Positions 44,273 through 54,257 of a DNA stretch of 64,000 nt are shown one piece after another (within the stretch, counting starts at the first letter, position 1; every line of letters begins with the position of its first letter). This DNA is from Lepidostoma basale. Lineage: Eukaryota; Arthropoda; Insecta; Trichoptera; Lepidostomatidae. The notes beneath the pieces are model-generated. The model was not told the origin of the DNA. It was given only the letters and a program-made list of their open reading frames with translations, and did not search any database. The DNA lies in contig JAHDVF020001252.1 of NCBI GenBank assembly GCA_022606425.2, forward strand, positions 992,001-1,056,000, read 5' to 3'. The position numbers were made by a program, and so were the translations under genes.

Positions 44273-47023
44273 TTATTCGGGGGCATGATTTGTGTGGCCC
44301 GGAGTGTTCCTCTGAAGGAGAATCGATTTTGGGCGCTTGTGGCGGCTGGAAGTGTTTGGGTCGTAATTAGAGAGGTCTTTTATTGTGGGGTTGGGATGTG
44401 AAGGGAGTCCTTTGTAAAAACGTTCGGCAAGTTTCAGAATGAATTCATCTATCATCGGGATTCCCGATTCTAGGTGCAGTTGTGTAATCCTGGTCCATGA
44501 AGGCGCACCAAGCGATAAACGGATAGCCTTATTTTGCAGGATTTGGAGTTTTTGTATGTGACTCGAAGCTGCATAGCCCCAGATTGGGGCTGCATAAGTG
44601 AAGATCGGCCTTATAACCGTTTTGTATATCAGGAGTTTATTGTCGATGCTTAGTTTACTGTTTCTAGCTAACATTGGGTAGAGGGCTGAGATCGCTTTTG
44701 ACGCGGCTTTGACTTTATTTGTAATGTGTGGCCTCCATGTCAGCTTAGAATCCAAGGTAACCCCAAGGTATTTGATTGTTTTGGTCCAAGGAACGTCTTG
44801 GCCGAACATTTTTATGTTGGGAATGTTTGGAGGAATGTGTCTTTTACTGAAAAGGGTCGCTGCGCTTTTACTCGGATTGATGGTAATGCGCCAGTTTCTG
44901 CACCACACCTCTAGCACATCGGCCTGTTTTTGCACCCTGCGGGTCGCGAGAAGCGGCCTTTTAGCACTGGAGATGATGCCCGTATCGTCAGCGAATTGGG
45001 CAATGTGGGTGTTCTGATCTCGGGGAAGAGGGATATCACTGCAGTAGATGTTGAACAGAGTAGGAGCCATTACTGAACCTTGGGGAACTCCTGCTCTGAT
45101 AGGGCGTACAAGGGATTTGGCCTTGTTGATTTTGACGCTGAAAAGGCGATCGGACAGAAAGCTGGCTATGAGTTGAATCATAGGCAGTGGGATGTTTGCT
45201 TTTCCCATTTTGTATAACAGGCCGGTGTGCCAGACGCGGTCGAATGCTTTACTGACATCTAGGGAAAAGAAAGTGGTGAATTTGCGCGTGTTAAAGTTTG
45301 TGGCAATAAGTTCAACTACACGAAGTAGCTGATGTTGTGTGGAGTGTTGGGCACGGAAACCGTGTTGAAAATCTGGAATGGTACTCTGTTCGTGAAGTGT
45401 TGTTTTGAGTCTTGATTGTATGAGTTTTTCCAACAATTTACCAGTGCAAGGAAGAAGACTAATTGGTCTATGATTTGAAGGAGCTGTTGGGTCCTTGCCT
45501 GGCTTGGGAAGAAGGATAACGTCTGCGATTTTGTAGGGTTTCGGGAAGTATCGGAGTCTAAGGGATGCGTTGAAGATCGCTGTCAGGGCACAGATGCCTT
45601 TGAGAGGGAGAGATTTGAGAATTTTGTTAGATATTGAGTCAGGACCTGGTGATTTGCGGGTATTAAGATATTTTATTTGTTGTTTCACCTCTCTAGGTGA
45701 GGTGAATGGGATCGGTGGGGATGAAGGAGTTTTGGCTAAGAGTTGTGAAACGTGAGATTCGATCGAGGCCACGAATAATGGATTGTCATGTTCGTTATTT
45801 GTCGTGAATTGATCTTCTAGGCTCGATGCAAATGTTTCTGCCCTGTCGGCGTCGGAGTACACTAATCCATTTGGACCTTGTAACGGTGTGATTCTTGAGT
45901 GGGGTTTGCGAAGATTTTTGGATAATTTCCAGAAGGCTGTCTTGTCGTCATCGTTTAATGACTCTAGATAATCCATCCAGCGGTCATTGCGTAAGTCGGT
46001 GATGGCTTTTTTGACGTCAATGTTTAGTTTGTTGAGAAGTGTTTTATCCTGAGGTTGTCGATATTTTTGCCATCTTTTTCTAATGGTATTTTTGTGGCGT
46101 ATTATCTGTTGGATATCGGCAGGTAGATTTGGTCTGTATATGTCGTTGTCTACAACTGTGGTTGCATTTTTTAGAGCAGTCTGTAGGATAAATGTCATTT
46201 CATTCGTGACCTGATCGAGAGATTCTGGGTCTGGAATTTTTGTTGGGATTTTGATCATTTCGTGGATGATTTCGGGAAGAGAATACCAATTAATTTTATT
46301 TCTGGTGGGGAAATGGGGGTCACGGTGGAATGGTTCGTCAGAGATGTAGATAAGTATAGGGATATGATCAGAGGATAGTTCGTCTACTACCTGTAGGGTG
46401 AGAGGGAGGGTGAAGTTTTTAGTCATGACAATATCGATGACGTCCGGGGAATGTTTTGGATTTTTATTGAAAATTGTCGGAGTATCGGGAGCTGTGATGA
46501 ATATGTCTGGTCGATTTTGGAAATAGTCGAAAAGATCTTTGCCTTTCTTATTATCTTTGAAACTGTGCCAGGCGCCATGTTTGGAATTTAGGTCTCCAGC
46601 TAGGACTGTGGGAATGTTTTCGAAGAAAATATCGTCCAGTTCTATTGGAGTGAATCGTCTACGAGGTGGAGAGTAGGCGGAAATGAATTTAAGGGGACCA
46701 GAATTTTTTGTTTGTATCACTATAGCAGTGGTTTCAATATTTATGTTAGAAGGTGTTGTTGAGGAGCAATGCTGGAGGGATTTTTTTATTAGGATTGCTG
46801 TACCACCTCCTTTGTTATCAAGGCGGTCGGTTCGGTAGGTGAGGTAATTAGGGATAGAGTAGCGAAGGCTAGGTTTAAGCCACGTTTCTGTGACAAGAAG
46901 AATGTCAAGGTTGTAGGTCGAGAGGAAGTGTTCTACCTCCAGGCGGTGTGATCGCAGGGTACCACCCGCGTTCCAAAATGCCACTTGGAGGTTGGTTGGT
47001 AGGGTAGGTGTAGGGTTAGACAT
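44273..47023 (-). CDS. Jockey ORF2 (endonuclease and reverse transcriptase)
   Basis: 916 residues, no stop or frameshift. The apurinic-type endonuclease nicks the target: TETW at 45-48, AGDLNSKHGAW from 142, SSDHIPI at 217-223. Reverse transcriptase: KSPGPDSISN from 457, HRPISLLPCTGKLLEKL from 518, SLDVSKAFDRVW from 587 (first catalytic Asp), GVPQGS 645-650, FADD 677-680 (catalytic Asp pair; Phe replaces the more common Tyr), KYLGVTLDSKLTW after it. Overlaps ORF1 by 8 nt (ATGTCTAA), so translation probably couples to ORF1 termination. Confidence 0.95.
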   Translation of the reverse strand: MSNPTPTLPTNLQVAFWNAGGTLRSHRLEVEHFLSTYNLDILLVTETWLKPSLRYSIPNYLTYRTDRLDNKGGGTAILIKKSLQHCSSTTPSNINIETTAIVIQTKNSGPLKFISAYSPPRRRFTPIELDDIFFENIPTVLAGDLNSKHGAWHSFKDNKKGKDLFDYFQNRPDIFITAPDTPTIFNKNPKHSPDVIDIVMTKNFTLPLTLQVVDELSSDHIPILIYISDEPFHRDPHFPTRNKINWYSLPEIIHEMIKIPTKIPDPESLDQVTNEMTFILQTALKNATTVVDNDIYRPNLPADIQQIIRHKNTIRKRWQKYRQPQDKTLLNKLNIDVKKAITDLRNDRWMDYLESLNDDDKTAFWKLSKNLRKPHSRITPLQGPNGLVYSDADRAETFASSLEDQFTTNNEHDNPLFVASIESHVSQLLAKTPSSPPIPFTSPREVKQQIKYLNTRKSPGPDSISNKILKSLPLKGICALTAIFNASLRLRYFPKPYKIADVILLPKPGKDPTAPSNHRPISLLPCTGKLLEKLIQSRLKTTLHEQSTIPDFQHGFRAQHSTQHQLLRVVELIATNFNTRKFTTFFSLDVSKAFDRVWHTGLLYKMGKANIPLPMIQLIASFLSDRLFSVKINKAKSLVRPIRAGVPQGSVMAPTLFNIYCSDIPLPRDQNTHIAQFADDTGIISSAKRPLLATRRVQKQADVLEVWCRNWRITINPSKSAATLFSKRHIPPNIPNIKMFGQDVPWTKTIKYLGVTLDSKLTWRPHITNKVKAASKAISALYPMLARNSKLSIDNKLLIYKTVIRPIFTYAAPIWGYAASSHIQKLQILQNKAIRLSLGAPSWTRITQLHLESGIPMIDEFILKLAERFYKGLPSHPNPTIKDLSNYDPNTSSRHKRPKSILLQRNTPGHTNHAPE

Positions 47024-48692
47024 TGGATGGGTTGATGGCGTTGAAGGTGACAGTCTTTCTTAGCTCATTAACCAAGCTTGAAAAACCTTGGATTAGTGCA
47101 TGGAAAGGATCAATTTGTGGAGGGAAAATTTGTGGAATCGATGTTTGTGTGGGGGGGCTAGTTGATGCGGCCATCTTGGCATATGAAGGCGCTGGCCATT
47201 GTGTGTTCACGAAGGCAGGGGTACTTATTATTTTAGATGGTGATGGCTGAGGGTTCGTTTGTCCGCAAGGCTGGGTTCTTTTCGGGTGCTTTGGACACCC
47301 ACTGAAGTTGGCTGGGTGTGACCCTGCGCATAGGGCGCATTTGGCCGGAGTATTGCGAGATTTTGTGCAGGTGGAGGTGTGGTGCTTCTGTCCGCACTTC
47401 ACGCACCTCGGATCAGCATGGCAGCCCGAAGTTGCGTGACCGAACTGTTGACAGTTGAAGCACTGGCTGGATTTTGTTTTAGAGTGGGGTGACTCCACCC
47501 GCACCCTAAATTTGTCGACCTCTTGGAGGTCGGAAAATATTTTTTTGCCTTGATCCGATCGCTCCAGGTCGACCATCATCATGGCGATGGGTCGCCTTTC
47601 GGGACCGGCTTTCATTCTCTGGACTTTAAGAATGGGAAACCCTAGTTCCTTGAGCTGGTTGTGGAATTGGGTCGTGGAGACCCATTCGGGAACATCTCGA
47701 ATGACAGCTTTTAGTGGCTTATCGCCATTCAATCTAAAGGAATGGAATTTTTCACCTCGCTCAATCAGGAGTTTGGTGGCCATTGTGTGGGCGAGGGCGG
47801 ATTTGGGAGTTATATTGATACAGTCCTTTGTGTTTTTGGCGACGAAGTCAACACCATTTTCGATCAGGGCTGCGTTGATGGAAGGCCAGTTGATGTTGGC
47901 CTTGTAAATTATGATTGGAGGCACTCTCGTTATTTTCGAGAGAAAGTCTGATGGGAGAGAAGAGGAAGAGGAAGGGGGAGGAGAGGAAGTGGAGGGGAGA
48001 GAAGATGAAGTGGAAGGGAGAGAAGAGGAAGTGGAAGGGGAAGTGGAAGGGAGAGAAGAGGAAGTGGAAGGGGAAGTGGAAGGAAGAGGAGAGGGAGTGG
48101 GAGATATAATCGTGTGAGAAGAAATTTTGTTTGGCGAAGTGTGGAAGGGGTTTTCAGGTGAAGAATTTTGGTCATGGAAGGCAGATGTTTTTCGTTTCCG
48201 ATTGTTTGTTGCTGTTTCCCATTCCATAGAATGATCAGAGGTTGGTGGGGGTGAGTACGATCTTGATTGGACAAGGTGTTTGGTGGGAGTGGAGATGGTG
48301 CTGGTAATTGTGGTAGATAATGAGTTGGTCACAATTTTTTTGGCCGTATCGTTTGCGGAGAAGGAGGAGGAGGGCGCGGGAGTAGTAGAAGGCGTAATAA
48401 CTGAATGGTTGTTAATGGAGGGACCATTGATGGAGACTTGAGATTTCTCATTAACTGAAGAGTGGGATAAAGGGGGTCTTATGTCAGGCAAGGATGCCAA
48501 CATTTCTCGGTAGATAGGGTGATTGTACGACACCGAATGTCCCTCCTCGATAACATCCTCCCTCTCGAGAGAGCGAAGGAGAATCTCGCCGAGGACCTGA
48601 ACATCGGTATTTTTCATTTTGCGTTTCTCTGTTATTAGTTTTATAAATTTGTTCAGTTCGTCCATGTCAGTTGCACTAATTTTTTTATGCAT
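47016..48692 (-). CDS. Jockey ORF1 (Gag-like, zinc knuckles)
   Basis: 558 residues. Binds the element's RNA in the retrotransposition particle. Residues 80-250 are Ser/Thr/Pro-rich with short LPSTSPSTSSS repeats. Residues about 325-395 resemble the pre-knuckle domain of jockey Gag (PLKAVIRDVPEWVSTTQFHN, RRPIAMMMVDLE). Three CCHC knuckles lie at 411-424, 430-442 and 452-466. It ends with GTC TAA, overlapping the ORF2 start in ATGTCTAA. The low-complexity stretch (47935-48110) makes a long purine-rich antisense ORF with no meaning of its own. Confidence 0.9.
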   Translation of the reverse strand: MHKKISATDMDELNKFIKLITEKRKMKNTDVQVLGEILLRSLEREDVIEEGHSVSYNHPIYREMLASLPDIRPPLSHSSVNEKSQVSINGPSINNHSVITPSTTPAPSSSFSANDTAKKIVTNSLSTTITSTISTPTKHLVQSRSYSPPPTSDHSMEWETATNNRKRKTSAFHDQNSSPENPFHTSPNKISSHTIISPTPSPLPSTSPSTSSSLPSTSPSTSSSLPSTSSSLPSTSSPPPSSSSSLPSDFLSKITRVPPIIIYKANINWPSINAALIENGVDFVAKNTKDCINITPKSALAHTMATKLLIERGEKFHSFRLNGDKPLKAVIRDVPEWVSTTQFHNQLKELGFPILKVQRMKAGPERRPIAMMMVDLERSDQGKKIFSDLQEVDKFRVRVESPHSKTKSSQCFNCQQFGHATSGCHADPRCVKCGQKHHTSTCTKSRNTPAKCALCAGSHPANFSGCPKHPKRTQPCGQTNPQPSPSKIISTPAFVNTQWPAPSYAKMAASTSPPTQTSIPQIFPPQIDPFHALIQGFSSLVNELRKTVTFNAINPSNV

Positions 48693-49147
48693 TTTGAGAC
48701 ACTGGTATACTGTTATGGAGATGGAATGTGAGTGATAGCGTATGTGATGAGGTAATGCGAGTGTTTGGATGGTGGAATGGATCAGGCACAGAGTAGACTG
48801 TTATTTCACTGATTGTCACTTCACTCGCGATGTATGTTTCAAGATGGCGGGCAAGATGGCGACCGAGCGGTCGGCCAAGCAAGTGCCAGCACAGGAACGA
48901 AGTTGTGAAACAAGATGGCGGTGACTTAAAAACTATTGCACAACAGTTTGAGAACACATTTTTGTACGAGTTTTAGGCATGGAACGATTATTAAAACACA
49001 ATTTAACACTAACAATACATATTAGAAAAACTTAGGAACAGAATAAACGTAACTGAATACTGGAAGCTTAGTTATATCTGAGAAAAACGTGGAGCGTAAC
49101 GCAGTGACACTAACGTGATTAATGGCGGACGTTCACGTGTAATATGT

Positions 49148-49158
49148 GCAGCCACCAC
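49148..49158. repeat. Jockey target-site duplication, 5' side
   Basis: GCAGCCACCAC, identical to 44155-44165. Confidence 0.85.
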
Positions 49159-49169
49159 AAACTGTTAGA

Positions 49170-49860
49170 TTGTATTTGAATAAATATAATTACACTTGAT
49201 ATTACAACACTTTATATCACTTAACACAGACATGTTTTAACGGTTAAAATTGTGTACATTGATAAAAACGTAAAATACCTTAAAAACCGGAAAATACCGA
49301 TCAACCTGAAACGAAAAGTCTATGAAGCCTGCGTTCTGCCAGTTGGTACTTATGGTCTTGAAACTGTTACATTGTCCACACAAAGTGCCGAGAAACTACG
49401 AGTGACCCAAAGAACCATGGTAAGAGCCATGTTAGGAATAAGCCTAAGAGACAGAGTCAGAAACGATACGGTGAGAAAAAAAACAAAGGTCACTGACATC
49501 ATCCACCGGGTGGCGACTGTAAAACGGCAATGGGCAGGTCACGTAGCCAGAAGCTCAGATGAAAAGTTGACAAGAGGATTGCTGACTTGGAGACCGTGGA
49601 CGGCAAAGAGAAGTGCAGGGCGACCGCAACTACGGTGGAAGGATGATCTGAACAGACACGTCGGAATAACCTGGATGCAGTCTGCACAGGACAGAGTGAC
49701 ATGGAAGCGAATGGAGGAGGCCTTTGTCCAGGAGTGGACAAGAATAGGCTGAGGAAGAAGAAGAAGAATAAGACATTGATAAAGGTTATGTTATAACCGA
49801 AACATGTCTGTGTTAAGTGAAATAAAGTGTATTTATATTTATTTAAATATCAATCCAAAA
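49170..49860. repeat. Foldback element split by an RT family D insertion
   Basis: Left arm (about 49170-49256) and right arm (about 49784-49860) pair: CACTTAACACAGACATG against CATGTCTGTGTTAAGTG. The plus-strand centre ACA, UUGAUAA, A, GGUUAUGUUAUAACC, GAAAC, AU, GUC, UGU is a weaker hammerhead-like motif. The 506-bp RT insert 49267-49772 splits it. Confidence 0.75.
49267..49772 (+). pseudogene. RT family D tail, 5'-truncated insertion with 11-bp duplication
   Basis: Open for about 160 codons: INLKRKVYEACVLPVGTYGL, RVTQRTMVRAMLGISLRDRV, VKRQWAGHVARSSDEK, SAGRPQLRWKDDLNRHVGIT, ending EWTRIG and a (GAA)n tail. Flanked by ACATTGATAAA at 49256-49266 and 49773-49783. The C-terminal part of a non-LTR reverse transcriptase; it lacks the catalytic core. 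Confidence 0.8.
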
Positions 49861-50390
49861 CACAAAACGAAGGCGAATATAGAAGAAACTGTAAGATTGT
49901 ATTCTACGTATATCAAAGCCGTAACACTTGACCATTTGATTACAAAATTAAGCGGGAAATCATCATCGTAGGATCGCATCAAATACGTCACTACAAGGAG
50001 CGCTTTTAGAACTTATACCACAACATAGCTCGAATGAAATGCGCCGCTGAGTTGATCTTCTCAAGGTGCACTCGTCCGATATCATAAACACAAACATGCT
50101 GCCCGTTTATGCAACCAAAGATACCGTCAATTGATATAAATTACTTAATACAGAACAAGTAGGTACGGTGCTTGCTGGGGTATTACGATGAATTAAGATT
50201 CTTTATATTAAAACAAACACACTGGTAAGTTATATTCATAGATAGTAGATACGAGCAATTAACATTAATTATGTATATTTGCTATGGATAATCTAATGAC
50301 CTACTTTATGCAGAAACAATACAATTTATGTATATTTTTTAAATCGTGTCTTGTGTCAATTGTGCATGACAAAATAAAAATATTTATATA
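49861..50390. other. No features recognised
   Basis: AT-rich flank with no supported feature. Confidence 0.4.
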
Positions 50391-50499
50391 TCTTTAATAG
50401 GTAAAAGGGTCACTTGGATGGTTTGAACACATGGAAAGAATGAATGAATACAAAATGGTGAAGAAAGTACATGTAAACGACGTATTATTGTTGAGAATT

Positions 50500-50745
50500 C
50501 TGTCATCTTGAAGGCTATCCATCTTTATGTTCCGATGGTTATCTTCGACAGCGTCAGCACAGACTGTTTTATCTCCCAGCATGCAGAACCAACCTCTGCC
50601 TCTGGTGATGCCGGTGGGGAGAGCAATCAAACTGCTGAACATGATCGCTTCGGAGATCGATGTCTTTCATATTCGGGAAAGTACGTTCAGAAGACAAATA
50701 CTCTTGACTTCCTAATGTCGAGCCATCTCTCATGCGTTCCTAGTT
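50500..50745 (+). pseudogene. Possible non-LTR RT C-terminal fragment
   Basis: Reads MPVGRAIKLLNMIASEIDVF, HIRESTFRRQI, like the extreme C-terminus (xLLNxxxxEIDIFxxxxxxFxR) of some insect non-LTR RTs. Family uncertain. Confidence 0.4.
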
Positions 50746-50827
50746 AACTGTTCTCAATTGATGTCTTAAACTATGATATAATAATTGTTTGTAATATCTT
50801 TTGAGAAAACAAACTGATTTGATTAAA

Positions 50828-51425
50828 TTGACGACCTTCGTAGCCGAGTGGCAAATGCTATGACTGCCGCACTATAGGTCCCAGGATCGATTCCTGGGAA
50901 TCGATCGAGGCAGTATGATTATCACACTGTCATTGGTCTGGTGTAGAATTCACGCGACAATAAAATGGCGATAGATTAGCTATTATTATTATTAATATTA
51001 TTATTATTTTGTTGAATGGCTCTTTACATCATTACAGCGCAAGCCAAATCGATGTAAAGAGTGTAGCTATCATTTTTTGATTCTCGTGACATGTTATAGG
51101 TAATAATAATAATAATAAATTGGATAATTTATAAAACGCCATTTTTATGAATTGCTCATCTCAAGGGCGCTGTAGTTAATCTATCACCATTTTATTGTCA
51201 CGTGAATTCTGCACCAGACCGAAGACAGTGTGACAATCACACTGCCATCCCCGGGAATCGAACCCGGGACCTTCGGAGTGGCAGTCAAAGCACTTACCGC
51301 TCGGCCACGAAGGTCGTTAATCTATCATCACATGTCATGAGAATCAATATGATAGCTATACCCTTTACACCGATTTAGCTCGCGCTGTGATGATGTGAAA
51401 AGCGATTCAACAAAATAATTAAATT
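50828..51425. mobile_element. SINE-1 cluster: three pieces in alternating orientation
   Basis: 50828-50982 plus (head ACGACCTTCGTAGCCGAGTG); 50983-51320 minus (full head, with a 70-bp insert at about 51105-51175); 51316-51425 plus 3' half. The pieces meet at (ATT)n tails and at the CGAAGGTCGT head, so they can fold on each other. Confidence 0.7.
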
Positions 51426-51804
51426 AAAAGAAACTAGAAATAGAGGAAGGCCGAGGAAAACGTGGCACGATCAAATCAATCAAATAATAAATGTCGGCCA
51501 CGTAAGAAGTCGGAGAAATGGTCGTGCGAGCATAACACGATGTATAGACTTTGCAAACCAGTCCCTAAAATTGAAACTTTATTCAACAGAACCTGAAATA
51601 GAAAACGATAATTATATTTTCACATAAATATCAATGAAGTAACAGGAGAAATGAAGTATAAAGAAGTGATTTGTAACACGATATCACAAAAAACGAAAAT
51701 ACTAATGTTAACTATGTTTTGAAATACCAGGAGAATATAATGAAACATACTGAGGAATAATGAATTATGTCAAATAGATTGTTAACAAAAACTCACTTAC
51801 AAAC

Positions 51805-52345
51805 TAACCATCACGCTATTTCCCCGGAGGGGTAGGCAGAGAGGATGGATCGCCACAATACCCTGTCCTGGCATACTTCTCGGGCTTCCTCTACATTCAT
51901 ACATCGTACCATGCTCGCACGTCGATTATTCCGACTTCGAATGTGGCCGCCTTTTAGTAATTGATTAATTTGGTCATGCCATGTTTTCCTCGGTCGTCCT
52001 CGGCTTCTTTACCCACTCACGCTGCTTGTGTACAACTTTTTAACCATTCTACTCTCATCCATTCGTTCCATATGTCCAAACCATCTCAGGGATCCTTTTT
52101 TAATTTTATCCATAATGCGGCCATCTGCCTTACATTTCTTTCTTATTTCATCGTTCGGTATTCTATCATAAAACGTTTTCCCGCACATTCTTCTTAGTGA
52201 TCTCATTTCGACGGCGTTTATCCTGCTTTCATCCTTCTTTTGCCAGCTCCAAGCTTCACTTCCATACATGAGGGTTGGCACTAGAACTCCATTGTGTACT
52301 GCCATCTTTGCTTCTGTGGATATATTTCTATTTTCTGAGTTTAAC
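51805..52345 (-). pseudogene. RT family A, best-preserved copy
   Basis: Minus strand; 112 codons open: [80 protein letters not shown], then RGRPRKTWHDQINQ after a frameshift. 5'-truncated C-terminal region of a non-LTR RT. Confidence 0.75.
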
Positions 52346-53011
52346 ATCGCTTTTTATACAAACATCATGAATCTACCGGATTACCAAAAATAGTATGGGA
52401 ATACTAGGAAAACATAATGAAAAGAGTAAATGATAACTGCATTGTATAAACTCTCCGTTCTTAAAGAATACGCTGGTTTAGCTTTTGATTGATTTGAAAA
52501 CAAAATTCAATAAACTAGCAGGAGGAGCGACTTGAAGTTATTCTCACGACAGGTCAAGGTGAGCAAGTCTACTAACGTATAGCCGAGAGCATACTGCGTT
52601 GTATATGCCCACCGCGAGACTGTAGACAACGTCCGTTAGCTACTTGAACACAGTGCCGGATTAGCCATATAGCAGAAGTAGAGAGCAGCGAGGCCCCGCG
52701 CTTATAAACTCTTATTTATGGAAGTGAATCATGGAACTGGCAACAGAATGGTGAAAGTAGAATAGAATGCACTCGAAATGAGAACTCTCAGACCAATATG
52801 CGGTAAATCAATATACGATAGAGTGTCAAATTCAAATATATGAAGGGAATGCAGAGCAAATGAAAGTGTTATTTACAAAATAATGAAAGGGTTATAAGAG
52901 AATGAATGAATGATGAAAGAATGGTAAACAAAGTATATTTTGACGATATAAACGTAACAAGAAATAGAGGATGACCCAGGATAACTTGGCACAATCAAAT
53001 CAATATATTAA

Positions 53012-53663
53012 CGCTTCCATGGACGTATATGGTCTGTTCTACTATATGGCTGCGAAACCTGGACTCTAAGTGAATGTAATGAACCGGTTGGAAGCGTTCG
53101 AGATGTGGATATACCGCAGAATGCTCCGTATACCGTGGACCGATAGGGTCAGCAATGCAGACGTACTGCAGAGAGCCAGAGCCAATAGAGAGCTGTTGTC
53201 AAGTGTGAAAATTAAAAAGGTATCATATTTGGGTCATGTGCTAAGGGGAGAAAACAACAACATCCTCCGACTGATATTAATGGGTAAAGTGGAGGGACGT
53301 CGGGGAGTTGGTAAAAGGCAGCTGTCCTGGCTGCAGAACATCAAAGAGTGGACAGGAATAACAAGAGTTCAGAACCTGTTCCAAATGGCGCAGGATAGAG
53401 ATACCTTGGCTGTAGTGATCGCCAACGTTGACGTCACCTCTGACGTGACAACAGAACTTTGTCACTGCGGTCGTATGGCACATGTGAGGTGACATGATAA
53501 ATCATGTTGAATCTTGTTGTCTGTGGAATCTGTATATAATCAATAATTACTTTATCAGTTGAATATTACCAATAGTGCGATTAACAAGCACAGTGCCCTT
53601 TTAAAATTAAATATTGATAGTATAACATATACAAAAGATACAAAAACTAACATCCGAAAAGGG
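53012..53663 (+). mobile_element. TTAA-flanked composite: piggyBac-like MITE plus RT tail
   Basis: TTAA at 53008-53011 and 53664-53667; the right end CCGAAAAGGG and the 53425-53663 body match the piggyBac-like MITE at 4003-4219. An RT tail (53040-53495) occupies its left half. Confidence 0.6.
53040..53495 (+). pseudogene. RT tail of a further non-LTR family
   Basis: LEAFEMWIYRRMLRIPWTDR, VSNADVLQRA, KKVSYLGHVLRGENNNILRL, MGKVEGRRGVGKRQLSWLQN, IKEWTGI: the C-terminal end of an endonuclease-reverse transcriptase. About 115 codons open. Confidence 0.7.
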
Positions 53664-54257
53664 TTAAATGTCGGCCACGTTAGGAGTCAGAGAAATCGAT
53701 GTGCGTGCATGAGACGAAGTATCTATGTTGAGGAAACGAGAGAAGTATATATTAGGAATGAACAGTATGACACTAAAATCTTTCTGCCTACCCGTTCGGG
53801 GAGACGGTGTGATGTTTAGTTATTTAGTTAGTTATTAAAAATTGTATTTTATTTATTTATCATACAAAACCCAGGGGCTCTTGGTGACATTTGCTACAGG
53901 TCCCTCATTGGCTTAATCCGGCACTGATTGAACATAAATACAAATAGAGTAGGTAGACAATTTTCAACAAAAACGTTTTCCAGTACGAATCTTGTAGGAT
54001 TCCAGGTAGTCTAATATTTACGGTAGAAATTCTGGCCAATAATAGATTTCTAACCGTGCACATTGTTATAAATTGACGTGAAAGTAGAAGTAAACAATAA
54101 GATACGAACCAATTTAATTTAAAATCAAACATAACCTCTAGAAACACAGCTATAACGACGTTCCAACAGTGTTTAAAATTAATAAATAAAAACATTGTGT
54201 CACATTTCTAATGCGCTAAAATATTCTCATTGTGTATTCGAACAAACAACAACAAAT

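Larger units (their letters stand above)
44166..49147 (-). mobile_element. Full-length jockey-type LINE (4,982 bp)
   Basis: Two overlapping open ORFs, a GC-richer 5'UTR (48693-49147) and a short 3'UTR (44166-44272). The 3' end is GTCCAAGTCCAA, not poly(A); a second copy (36247-36345) stops at the same point. Flanked by the perfect 11-bp duplication GCAGCCACCAC at 44155-44165 and 49148-49158. Intact ORFs and a perfect duplication mark a young, possibly active insertion. Confidence 0.9.
50395..51560 (+). pseudogene. RT family A copy split by about 930 bp of other repeats
   Basis: 50395-50500 (GSLGWFEHMERMNEYKMVKK) continues at about 51428-51550 (RNRGRPRKTWHDQINQIINV). Between them lie another RT tail (50500-50745) and a SINE-1 cluster (50828-51425). 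Confidence 0.6.
52700..53835 (+). pseudogene. RT family A copy split by a TTAA-flanked insertion
   Basis: 52700-53007 (YGSESWNWQQNGESR*-like) resumes at 53668 (NVGHVRSQRNRCACMRRSIY, VEETREV) to the GGGGAGACGGTGTGATG border. The 53012-53663 insert sits at a TTAA. Confidence 0.65.

Noticed and set aside
47911..48117. Glu/Gly/Lys-rich plus-strand ORFs
   Set aside because: Antisense to the Ser/Pro repeat of jockey ORF1; low-complexity shadow.
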